Shown one piece after another: positions 42,801 to 52,915 of a DNA stretch of 64,000 nt. A program made the position numbers and the translations under genes. The stretch lies in assembly GCF_964355755.1 (NCBI RefSeq), contig NC_092674.1:8687001-8751000 (forward strand). Reading direction: 5' to 3'. Position 1 is the first letter of the stretch. Every line of letters starts with the position of its first letter. This stretch comes from Antedon mediterranea. Taxonomy: Eukaryota; Echinodermata; Crinoidea; Comatulida; Antedonidae. Under the pieces are notes generated by a model. The model was given only the letters and a program-made list of their open reading frames with translations. It searched no databases and was not told the origin of the DNA.

Positions 42801-44250
42801 TTTGTTAAAAATGTATTGTCCCCAAAAAACATGAAAAATGAAGATTAATTAAATCAGATTTGAATAGGTTATTTTGTAGTTTTAATAAAGTTAATCACCT
42901 CCGTAGAAAAAAATAATGTTTTCACTTATAACATAACATAATAAATAAATTACAGTTTTTTTCAGATAAATAAATTTTGTTTAGATCCAATTTTTTTTCA
43001 AAAGCCCCTTTCTCACAGAGCTGTGTGCCAGGAATATTGCGGGAATATACCATTACCATGCCGGTATGGTTTTCTGTGAGAACGGGTCGTCTTGGCATCA
43101 TGCCGGCATCGACATGACCTGCTTTAGACCTGTAATATTCTAGGTATATTCTGTGAGAACGTAACGCTGTTATATTCCGGGGTTATATTTAATTCCTGGT
43201 CGAGTCTTTGACACCTTGCGCGGTCAAATGTATCACTTTGGCGCCGATTCAATTCAATTAACAATAATAATGTCGAACTGGAGGGATAATGAGATAAGAG
43301 ATGTGCTTAAATAAGGCGACAAAAAGAAATTTGTAGCATAATTTATAGGCCTAGCCTCTAGGCCATAGCTCTTTTGTTGGTGCCTGACCCTTTGTCACCT
43401 TGTAAATTGTACAGCCTTCTAAGGTGTTTTACATATTGCTGATGACGGCTAATTAATTGCTGCTGGCTGTACCTGTATAATATATGCACAATATACTGTA
43501 CATAGCATGTATTGCATAAATATGCTATTAAGGAAGATAATAACCTGTAACTTAAAATAAGTACAAAAATACAACAACAAAAATAATAACAATAAAGGAC
43601 GCCCTCAATAATTATTTTGTCGGAGACTTTTATTGGCCGAATATGCCCGACTCCTTTCTCACAGAAAGCCAGTATATACCGGTTATATTTCCGGCACGAT
43701 AGTCCGATGAGAATGGGTATATGCGGGTAACGATACCGGCATGACGCCAACATAATACCGGTATATTGCAGGCACATCTGTGAGAAAGGGCTAAAGTGGA
43801 TAACTATTATGTGATATTAAAAAAAAATATTGTAAAAAATTTTTTAGGGGGACAATACATCTTTAATAGAACAACTTAAATAATAAAGTTCACTTTATTT
43901 CAGAATCTGCAAAGGCATTCTCTTGGACAAGTGCTGGCGCACAGCTGTTTAGCTCTAGTGCAGGAGGCGATGATGAGTACGACCCACATTATGAAACTAT
44001 TGTGACTTTGCCTGAAGTTGTCGATCTTAAAACTGGAGAGGAAGACGAAAACTGCCTTTATAAAGATCGTGCCAAACTGTACCGATTCAACAAAGATATA
44101 AATCAGTGGAAAGAGCGTGGAGTTGGAGATGTCAAATTCATGCAGAATAAGAACACTGGTAGGATACGTGTACTAATGCGTCGTGATCAGGTATTGAAAG
44201 TGTGTGCTAACCACATGATCACAGCAGACCTTGATATGAAAGCTATGTAA
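39817..44250 (+). CDS. TRIM::RanBP2 chimeric protein (RING, B-boxes, coiled coil, FG, SUMO-ligase IR, half RanBD)
   Basis: Exons 39817-41995, 42310-42549, 42649-42753, 43904-44250 join in phase to 956 codons plus stop. RING at residues 17-57 (C17, C20, C32, H34, C37, C40, C54, C57), B-box 1 about 95-121, B-box 2 155-187 (C155, H157, C165, C168, C173, C176, H181, H187), coiled coil about 190-335. At about residue 343 (base about 40845) the TRIM sequence turns in mid-exon into the RanBP2 FG exon (INTHQTIIVNAADFRIEHAD), which continues to the normal donor. Then come the IR SUMO-ligase exon, the small FG exon and the first half of RanBD1, ending at TAA after TADLDMKAM. The start MASKEVIEGIESAALE follows the acceptor by 16 nt. 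Predicted roles are inferred: RING ubiquitin ligase, TRIM oligomer, SUMO/Ubc9 binding. Expression is unproven. Confidence 0.85.
42310..42753 (+). other. IR SUMO-ligase and small FG exons in the chimera
   Basis: Nearly identical to 20251-20490 and 20586-20690 of copy A, with one Lys-to-Arg change in MALRLKLPPTF and an Ala-to-Asp change in SVTDGKQ. SUMO-binding-type DDVILIYE is intact. Splice sites are conserved, including the TA-repeat polypyrimidine region before 42649, which has gained TA units. Confidence 0.85.
42809..43862. mobile_element. piggyBac-like element in the chimera's intron, with nested MITE
   Basis: Ends AAATGTATTGTCCCC and GGGGGACAATACATCT, with TTAA at 42805-42808 and 43863-43866. 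The matching intron of copy A has a single TTAA at the same place (near 20742-20745) and no insert, so the boundary is exact. No transposase frame; contains the 43009-43793 element. Confidence 0.88.
43009..43793. mobile_element. Nested TIR element with CCGGTAT words
   Basis: Left end GCCCCTTTCTCACAGA, right end TCTGTGAGAAAGGGC. Interior repeats TGCCGGTAT-like and TCTGTGAGAACG words on both sides. The minus-strand frame 43777-43358 is not gene-like. No clear target duplication seen. Confidence 0.65.
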
Positions 44251-44527
44251 AAACCAAAAGAGGTTTGTACATTATTTAGCTTTAATGGGGAACTGAAAGT
44301 GTCTTCTGCCTCATAATGTTTTACAAACATTTTTATATAAATCTATATTTATATAATATATATAAATGAAAATAATAATACATATACTTTATAATTATCC
44401 ATAATTTACGATTATTAATTAGTTTATTAATGTGTAGTGTATAATGTAGTTATTCAGAGATTATGACATTAGTCTTCAAAGAATTTCGTATGTATTAATG
44501 TTTCTATTTTAAACTTTTCCTGATTAG

Positions 44528-45139
44528 ACTTTTGCTGACAAGTTCAAACCAAAAGCAGGAACATGGACATGCGACACTTGTCTTGTTAACAATCCTCCTG
44601 ACACAGTTAAATGTCTTGCTTGTGCTACACTCAAACCAGGAGCAGCACCACCTCAATCGGCAGCTGCATCAACTAAACCTTCCGGAGCTACTAGATTCAG
44701 GTTTGATGGTCCAACTAGTTCACCACAAACTTCAAAATTCAGTTTTGGTGGAGGTTCTGGTCCTGCAAGTGATGTTAAATCTCAGTCTGGTTTTTCTTTT
44801 GGAAAGCCAGCAAATGTTGCAGACAGTAAACCTTCAGAATTTTCTTTTGGAAAGTCCACTGGTGGTGCTGCTGCTCTCCCCTCCACAGGCTTTTCATTCG
44901 GACAAGCCAGTGGTACGCCTACCTCAGACTTTTCTTTTGGTAAAACTGATGAAGGTAATAAAGCAGACTCAACAACTAGCAAGCCATCTGGGTTCTCTTT
45001 CGGCCAGACAAGTGACAGTAGTCAGCAACCACCAACTGGTGGATTTTCATTTGTTGCTGATTCAAGTGAAACAGCATCCCCAGTCCAACCGAAAGCAGCA
45101 CCTGCTGTCACTACTGATGTTACTGCTGAAAAATCAATG
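44528..45139 (+). CDS. Zinc finger 1 and FG exon (unit C)
   Basis: 204 codons, phase 0 to 0, with intact TTAG acceptor and GTAAAC donor. Encodes [13 protein letters not shown], the CDTCLVNN ... CLAC finger and FG motifs as in copy A. It lies after the TAA that ends the chimera, so it is read only if that stop is bypassed or another start is used. Confidence 0.65.
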
Positions 45140-45330
45140 GTAAACAATTTCAATATTCTTTCAATATAATATATTTTGTTCCGTAAAACAATAATACTAT
45201 TTTGCTTTGATGGCCAATTGGGAGATAATTTCTTTTTGATGCGTCATGGTTCCTACAAAACACTTCCCAACTCTTTTATTATTTAGTAGATAAATATAAT
45301 ACCTTTATTAATTATCTTAACACTTTTTAG

Positions 45331-46030
45331 ACTTTAGCAGAACGATTAAAACCTAAACCAGGATCCTGGTCTTGTCCTACATGTTACTGCCAGAATTCTG
45401 CCGAACAGAAGAAATGTCCAGCATGCCAAACCTGCCAACCAGGTAGTCAACCAGAAGCATCTAGTTCAACTGCACCTTCTAGCAGTTCTTTCCAATTTGG
45501 CAGCAGTTCAGCTTTCGGACAGTTGCAAGGAAGTAGTCAAGAAGGTGCCGTGGCACCAACAACACCTACAAAGACTTACTCATTTGGTTCTTCTGGAAAG
45601 GTATTGCCGCAATTCTCTTCAAGGTGGTGAAACTACTGGCGCCACTTCAAAACCCGTCTCAACTGGATTTACCTTTGGGGCAACACCAGCATCCAGTGGA
45701 TTCATATTTGAAAATAACCAGAATCAAAATGCATCCGAAGAACAAGCTCTTAATCTTTCATCACCAAAAAAGACAGGCAGCCCAAGCTGTAAATTTTCAG
45801 AGATACCAAAATCATTCACCTTTCAATTCAAAATGGATCCTTATGAAGCAGCAAATGCACCACCAGCATCTCCAACAAAATCACCTGGTATTCAGCGATC
45901 ACCTGGTCTAATCAAATCACCTGGTCTAGATAAGTCAGGAGATGATTCTTATTACAAAGATGATGACAATGATGGTCAGTTTTTAGACTGGCTATTGCTT
46001 CGTAATCATCATCGCCATTTAAGATATTAA
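45331..46030 (+). pseudogene. Zinc finger 2/FG exon (unit C), frameshifted and truncated
   Basis: Starts [18 protein letters not shown] with an intact finger. A net 5-bp loss near 45617 (CTCTTCAAGG versus CTCTTTTGGTGAAGG in copy A) shifts the frame; the following FG and Pro/Ser region is otherwise well kept. RanBP2 similarity stops at GACAATGATGGT near 45976, just before RanBD2 should begin. About 55 bp of unknown sequence leads into a TRIM fragment. Confidence 0.75.
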
Positions 46031-46032
46031 TG

Positions 46033-47155
46033 AAGAGTCACAACATCATTGCATTATTACAATAGAATATACTGTTATCAATCCTGTAGAGCGTTTAGCT
46101 TCTAAATATGTATATTGTTGCAAACATAATATGCCACTTCATTTCTTTTGTGGTAGCTGTAAAGTTCCAGTATGTTTAGGATGCACACTTGTTGAACATC
46201 CTATATCTGATGGTCATAAAATAATCAATATAGAAAATGTATTTGAGCTATTCACAAAACTTTCAGAAAGTTTTAATTGCAAAGCAGCTGAAAGAGAAAG
46301 AGGAATTAGAAATGGTGAATTACAAAAAGTGTGAAGCAAAAATCACAGAAGAAGCTGACATCAATTGATTGATCATTATAAAAAAGTCCAACTGCAATCT
46401 CTCGAATCATCTCACTGGGTCCGTGGAGGGCCTAATCCAGTTAAACTTGATGACCAGTAATAATACATTTAACATTTAATCAGTGCCACTGTAAGTGATG
46501 TTGAATTAGCGATTGCTAAATTTTCCAGTATGCAGGGAATTGCACGTACCTTGATACATAGGCCAAACCATGCTATGGCACTAAGTTCAAGTTCCGATGT
46601 TTCTAAACAAATAGGCCAACTTGACAAACAACGTAACATTTCTGATGATATGCTCACATTAAATTTATCTGAATACAATAATACCAGATTTGAAGTGAAG
46701 CCTGTTGGTATTTTACACGGCGATGATTATAAAGCAGTAACCATGCCTAAAGATGGTCTAAAAACTGAAGAGGAAAGTGAAAACTGTTCTTTGAAAGATC
46801 TTACCAACTTATGGTGTTTTAATAAGGATGAAAATAAGTGGATAGAATATGACGGTGATACTGTCAAATTTATTCATACAAAGAAAACTGGTAGGATGGA
46901 AATGCAGATACTGAACATCAGTGAAAACAGCATAGTCACAGCAGACAGTAAGATAAAGGCTATTCCATCATCAGACCATGCCTGGGTTTGGAGTGAAGCA
47001 GGAATGAAGAAATATGCACTAATATTTAAGGAGCCAATATTGTTAGCACGAGAATTCAAAGAAAATTTGATAAGACGAAGAAAAAGCTTGTTAATAAAGT
47101 ACTTGAGGAAGAAAGGGTTCCACTTCTAGACCCCCTTGAGCCAGAAGAAAAGGTT
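46033..47155 (+). pseudogene. Second TRIM B-box/coiled-coil/RanBD fusion, degraded (unit C)
   Basis: Matches 27322-28465 but is more diverged. B-box 2 (HNMPLHFFCGSC, CLGCTLVEH) is recognisable. The coiled coil is broken by deletions and stops near 46300-46490, with an insertion around 46415-46475. From 46530 a 199-codon frame covers the coiled-coil end and the RanBD relative (FEVKPVGILHGDDYKAV, KDLTNLWCFNKDENKW, SSDHAWVWS, MKKYALIFKEP). One missing T near 47068 shifts the end; the shifted frame continues to a GAAAAG/GTTTGT donor near 47153. RanBD motifs WKERG and LMRR are absent, as in unit B. Confidence 0.75.
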
Positions 47156-47317
47156 TGTAAATCCAGTACCATTATTGAAAATGGAAAATAAAAATAATAT
47201 TATCATAAGTGATAAAAAATTTACATAAATACCTAAAATTGATGACTCGAAATTTAGTTATTCACAGATTCAGTTATTCTATTTTAAATTTCTTTTATTA
47301 GAAATAAAATCACATGG

Positions 47318-47454
47318 CAGAAAATTGGAAATGCCCTCTTTGCCGTAATATTAATAGGATTAGTATATTGTATTGTCGTATTTGTTGTGGCAAAAGACCA
47401 CTATCACTATCCAGTCTATACAGCAAGAACGCAACATGGCCCAACATTGCTTAA
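47318..47454 (+). pseudogene. Diverged RanBP2-type zinc finger exon
   Basis: After a TTTTATTAG acceptor-like site, a short frame reads AENWKCPLCRNINRISILYC and then RICCGKRPLSL, ending at TAA near 47453. Spacing W-x-C-x2-C and C-x2-C fits the RanBP2 finger and the position matches the exon after RanBD1. The phase expected from the upstream exon meets a stop just after the acceptor, so it is probably not joined functionally. Confidence 0.6.
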
Positions 47455-50020
47455 TTTTGGTGATGACGAGAAACGGTGTTTCAACACGCCATGGCCGTAA
47501 ATTAAAGATTTGAATATTATACTGTAATAACAGGATTAAAGCTGTTCACAATGATTAAAGATTTTAAGAAAACCTAGCAGTAAACTAAAGCTAAAATTAA
47601 AGTGTTAGAGACCATTTTATTTATTAGGGTTGATATGAACAAATATTATACATAAAATTATGTTATTGTCATTTTCTTGGCTTATCTACACTATATTTAA
47701 TTTTAAATTTACTTTATGTAAAAATACATAGTTATAACATTTATTACTGACATTTCAAATAAATACTGTACATTTAAAAAAGATTTTCCGGGAGAACACT
47801 AAAAGTTAATTTAGCTTATTTTCATTAAGAACCTTTTATAATCTGAAATAAATAGGCTAATCTAAAAATTTAAAAAGTATTATGTAACAGAAATTAATAT
47901 ATAAAACAAATTGATTAAAAATGATAATGATGACTAGTTATTTGATTTGAAAGTACTAAAATGTAATTTAACTTTTTTCTTTAAATTATTCTTGTTTTCA
48001 ATTTGCTGAATAGATTGAGGGATGTTATTCTATGCCATTATGCCTGTATAATAAAAAGATTTTTAGATATTTGATTTTAAGATTTAGGATCTTAAATAAC
48101 CATTAATACAACTAAATACTTCTAGTCATATATTGGTGGTTAGATGAAACTACTTAAAATTTTCCAGTCAAAAAAGGTACTGATTTCCCATAAAACATTT
48201 TATGAACATGGATAACTTGAAGTTGTTTTTCTATCCTCTAGACACGGTTACCCAATATGTTTGGTTGAAATTGTTTATCTAATATAAACCTAGAAACGTT
48301 ATTTTGAGTGGTTTGAAGACTTTGTTTAAGCTTTTGAGAAACACCTGAAAACCATAAGCAACATGCATAACCAATGTGACAATTATTGAGTGAAGAATGT
48401 TACATAAAAAAATGTAGACATGCAGAATGAACTCCAGAAGTTATTTGAGATCGTATCACGTCATCTTCATGTCAAACTTTAGGAAATGCTTTTTTTACAT
48501 TCTGCAAAATTTATGAATTCTCTCATTGCAAAATGATTAAAGATATATTTTCCCCATGAATTTTTTATTTTATTTTTTGTTTAATATGCCATTTTAATGT
48601 CACATATTAGTTATTAACTTTGACCAAAAATTGGATCGAAAAAAAACACATTAATTTACCTGAAAAAAATGTAATTTCAAGCAAAAATATCTAAATTGTT
48701 TTAGGTTACAATTAACAGTTTTCTTTTTATAAGTGAAAAACTTTTTTTTCTACACAAGTAAATATATATATATTTTTTTAAACTGCAAAATGGCCTATTC
48801 AAAGTCTTAGTAATCTTCATTTTTCATGTTTTGGGTGGACAATACAATCTTACATAGAACCCTGAGTATGCTAGTATTAGAGTCAATTGTAAATTCACTT
48901 TTAAAAATACCAATCTCCCAATTTTTTAACCAGCAATTCAACAGGTTAAGATGTTTTGATAGTGAATACCCACAAATGCACACTAATACATTTTTAACTG
49001 ACACTGTTTGGTCAAATTATATCATACATTTTTTTTAGGATTTTTTATCTATTTAACAAAAATAGAAATAGATTAGGTAGAATATTAATTATAAGTAGGA
49101 CAAGAAAAATAGAATGAAGACATTTTAATAATGATATTTGAATAATTAAAATGAGCTCCAAAAACATATTTAACAAGAAATATTTCTTACAAAAAATGCT
49201 GCTCGACTTGTTGACGTAACAGTTTAATTTTTTTAATTATTGTTCTTTCTTCATTAAATGATTCTTTTGTTTAAAATTGATATTCTATTTAATAAATTAA
49301 CAATAATTTTGTGTAATCCTAACGTAAACTATTAATTAGGCCTACTTTACATATTCCATGGTAGGGGGCTCCCTAAAGGTGGTAGTGACCCACATACTCC
49401 AACATTCCCAGTCAACAAAATATACCACTAGCCGTCAATAAACGTCTATCTATACACACCATTCGCCAAAAATATTTACCATAGAGGAGGAAGGATTGTT
49501 TTGACTATTAGTCAATGATAAATTGATGGTATTAATTTATACCCGGCCTACGTTAACGGCCAAAACAAAAACATTGTTTATATTGAGTCTGAGATGTCTT
49601 TACATACATCTCATAGACAGTTTACTACTGTATAACAAATGAACTACTATGCAAAATGTATAACTGCAGGTGGTGTTTCTACTCAATATTCAATTTTTCA
49701 ATAGCGCCCTCTATTGGAGTGTATAGGAGCTGTCAATTTCCGATCACCACGGGACGGGACGTACGTATAATTATTATATGAATTTCTTGGAAGGTGATCC
49801 TGCTATCCATATTAAAATACATGTCAATGACAAATACTGGATTGATAATGGAAACTAAATAAGTAATTGCTAATTAGAAAATAGCGTTGTACACTTTTAA
49901 ATGAAAAAATTAAGTTCAATAAAAATGTGGGACTCTTGTTTCTTGTTTATTATTTATTGTGCATGCAAAGCGCATGTTGAAAAAAAATTAATGTTATGAA
50001 AATCTAGCGCATGCTCATAC
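47455..50020. other. Intergenic AT-rich sequence
   Basis: No exon recognised. A degenerate TTAA-type MITE (AGATATATTTTCCCC at about 48542 and GGTGGACAATACAATCTT at about 48834) is present. The rest is anonymous. Confidence 0.5.
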
Positions 50021-50105
50021 TTAGAAGATGGCGGTCTGCTGCATAAACAATCACACAGTGTAGGGATGTATCGTCCATATTTTACTCATTATTTTCCAGT
50101 ATAAG
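50021..50105 (+). promoter_or_regulatory. Possible TATA-less promoter and first exon of a downstream gene
   Basis: AAGATGGCGG at 50025-50034 matches the YY1-type initiator found near starts of many animal genes. About 70 nt later a good donor (TATAAG/GTAAGA) ends at 50105. The short frame MAVCCINNHTV from the embedded ATG stops before the donor. No coding exon was found downstream in the window, so the gene is hypothetical. Confidence 0.35.
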
Positions 50106-52740
50106 GTAAGATTTAAGAATGTTTTGCTATTTTTGGACTTTACTTGAAGTAGATAGTTGTAAAACGTATTTTTAGTTATTGACTTACGGTGTGAACACTG
50201 AGTTTTCAGTTACTTTTCTGCGGTGACAGCCTACGCTGGCTCGATCGGGCAGCCTGAGTCTGAGAGTGAGCACCCCGCCAGCTGTTTGTATTGTGGGGTA
50301 TCGTATGCTTTTGAAAATAGAGCAATGTAGGTCTGAAAAATTAATCGTGTGTAACCGGATTACCACTTTTCTTTACATTAATTACATGTTGTATGTTATG
50401 AACATTTAAAATGAATTATGGTAAGACGTACGTCAAATAATTTTAGTTTGCATAATCGTCATTTCTGTTGTCACGTTCGTCTGTCACTTTAGCCTATGCC
50501 AACACAGTGAGTAACGTAATTAAACCGTCCGTGACCTCTCGTCGATAAAAATTCGGTCTCAATTTTCCATAACACACTGCAGTACACCGTCTGTCGGCTT
50601 ACTTCTGGAAAAGCCTTTACTATGAATGTTATACCTCCCATTTACTTACACTGCCTGGTATGCTGTACCTTAAATATGTAAGTGCAATTGAATTTTCAAA
50701 TCGTTATTGGAAGTTAAACGTCCATTGTCATCCTACATTCTGGCATTCACGAATGATAAGTACCTCAAGTGAAAATTCTTTATTTTTAACTATAAATAAT
50801 ATTTTTATATGGATTATCTGTCAAAGTTTACGAAAATGGTAAGTATGCACATTTATTATGTGTAGCCTAGATTTAGACCTTGTACAAAATCAAAAGGTCT
50901 GTTGTGATCCTTCCTGCTACATTGTCATTAATTGTTGAATCAATCACAGCATCAATAAATTTTTTTTTCAAATTTTTTTAGCAATTTTAGCCCGAGTTCT
51001 AAAAAGCTGTCTTTGCTATTAAAAATCAAAATGAACAATTCATTCATTTAATTTCTTTTTTTTTTCTAATTGAAAACCCATCCTTTTGCCAAAGAGTAAG
51101 TAACCATAGGAAGCATACAAGGTTGATAAAAGCTTTTGTGGTTCTGTTGTCATGGTGATGTCAGTCATTAATATTTTATTTCCCATAAGTCTCAAAGCAT
51201 AGTAATAATCAATTTTTATCATTCATTAACGTGATTTTTTAATGATCATCCGGCTAAATGTTGTTATTATATATTTTGGTTGGGTATTTCCCACTTTCCT
51301 ACAATTAATAATCACATGTTATAATTATGGATACCATCTGTATATGTATTCTAATAGTCATACTGTCCATTTCCATAATATTTTCCAATTACAAAATGGA
51401 ACTGTATTTGTTTGTATACAGTTTACCAATGTATAGTTGTCCCACAAGGCCTGTTGTATTGTTTAAAAAGTTGGCCTACAGTGATAAACCAACCTGTATG
51501 ATTACAGTATATTATCATAAAGAACAGAATATAATATTTTAAGCCAAAAACATCACCAGTTTTCGACAACATTAACCAACAATTAGATAAACTATTAACT
51601 ACCACACACTCAAATCTAATTGGCTAATTCATGTGGTGTACTTTAATCTTGTATCGTGTGTTACTTAGTAAAGAATTTAGTTGTTATGTTATTATGAAAC
51701 TATAATTACCTATTATTGTTTTATTACTTTATAATATTATAATAATAGTTGATGTACGGCTCTGAATATTCTACTGATTCCTCATCAATACAATTGTGAT
51801 GAACTAATGAAAGCAGTTAGAAATGGTGAAACTAAAATTAATGGTGAGACAAAAATTAATATTCAAGCAAATTGCAAACAATATCAAAGAACAATTTGCA
51901 AAATCTTAATGTGGACATTCAGGGCGATTTATGGACCTGTTTCTGTTGCATAAAAATAAATCGGTGTGAATAAATTAACTCCATTTTCTTGGGAGCAGAA
52001 ACAGATTTGTGGTAACCGGTTAAAAGGCAGCGCAAAATAACCGGTTAAAAACACCCATTCAATTTGGTGTAAGACTTTTTCTTAAAGAATGAAGAATTGC
52101 TAACACAATATTTATAATCTTTCAAAAAATTGAGGGAAAAAAAATGTTAAGTTACATTTTAGCTATCAAACTAGCGCTTCGCCTTGGCCAAGTGAGAGGC
52201 TGGTACCTACAGTACATTTTTTCCATCAAGAATAATTTTTCTTGTGTAGAAAAAATGTCCTCTCTATTCAAATTGGAGCTTAATAAAGTCAAATATGAAC
52301 TGCTATTTTGCGATTTATAACAAAAGCTATAACTTGTTTTTAGTACAGTATTATTTATAGTATTCCATCAAAGAATTTGACTGTGTTAAATTTAATTTTT
52401 TTCATTTAACTGGTCATTTTTGTAATTTGTCCCATTTCTGACGAAAGAAAGCAGTTATTTTCTCAAAGGAGAAACCAATTCTTAAAACTTGCACAAAGGA
52501 ATAAGGAAGTTTTTGTTTAAGGTCAGAAGTAGGTTGTACATGACAGGAAGCAATTGTTAATTTTAAATGTGCTACAGTAAAATGTTAGGGATTGTTCCAT
52601 CAAAAACTTTAACAATGGAAGCTACTCCATATTTTTTTTTAAAGAGAAAAAAACATTTACTGTATTTTAGTGTGAAGAGTTAAAATTTGGTATACAGTAA
52701 TCTTGTACATTACCCTATTGCCTATCCCACACCCTCATAT
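50106..52740. other. Anonymous sequence, possibly a long first intron
   Basis: Small frames only; none has recognisable protein content or conserved splice context. A donor-like ATG/GTAAGT at about 50838 is isolated. Confidence 0.4.
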
Positions 52741-52744
52741 CCTA

Positions 52745-52915
52745 TCCACCTCTTCGCTCCCTCTCTCTTCCAGTATCTCCCTCCCTCCCTACAGTACCTC
52801 CCTTCGTCCCTACAGTATCTTCCTCCCTCCCTACAGTACCTCCCTCTCTCCCTACAGTACCTCCCTACAGTACCTCCCTCCCTCCCTCCATACAGTACCT
52901 CCCTCCATTTGTCAC
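52745..52915. repeat. Pyrimidine-rich minisatellite with TACAGTACCTCCCTCC units
   Basis: Irregular repeats of CCTCCCTCCCTACAGTACCTC over about 170 bp. It produces two overlapping low-complexity frames that are not genes. Confidence 0.85.

Noticed and set aside
43358-43777. 139-codon minus-strand frame
   Set aside because: Entirely within a nested non-coding TIR element, no recognisable domain.
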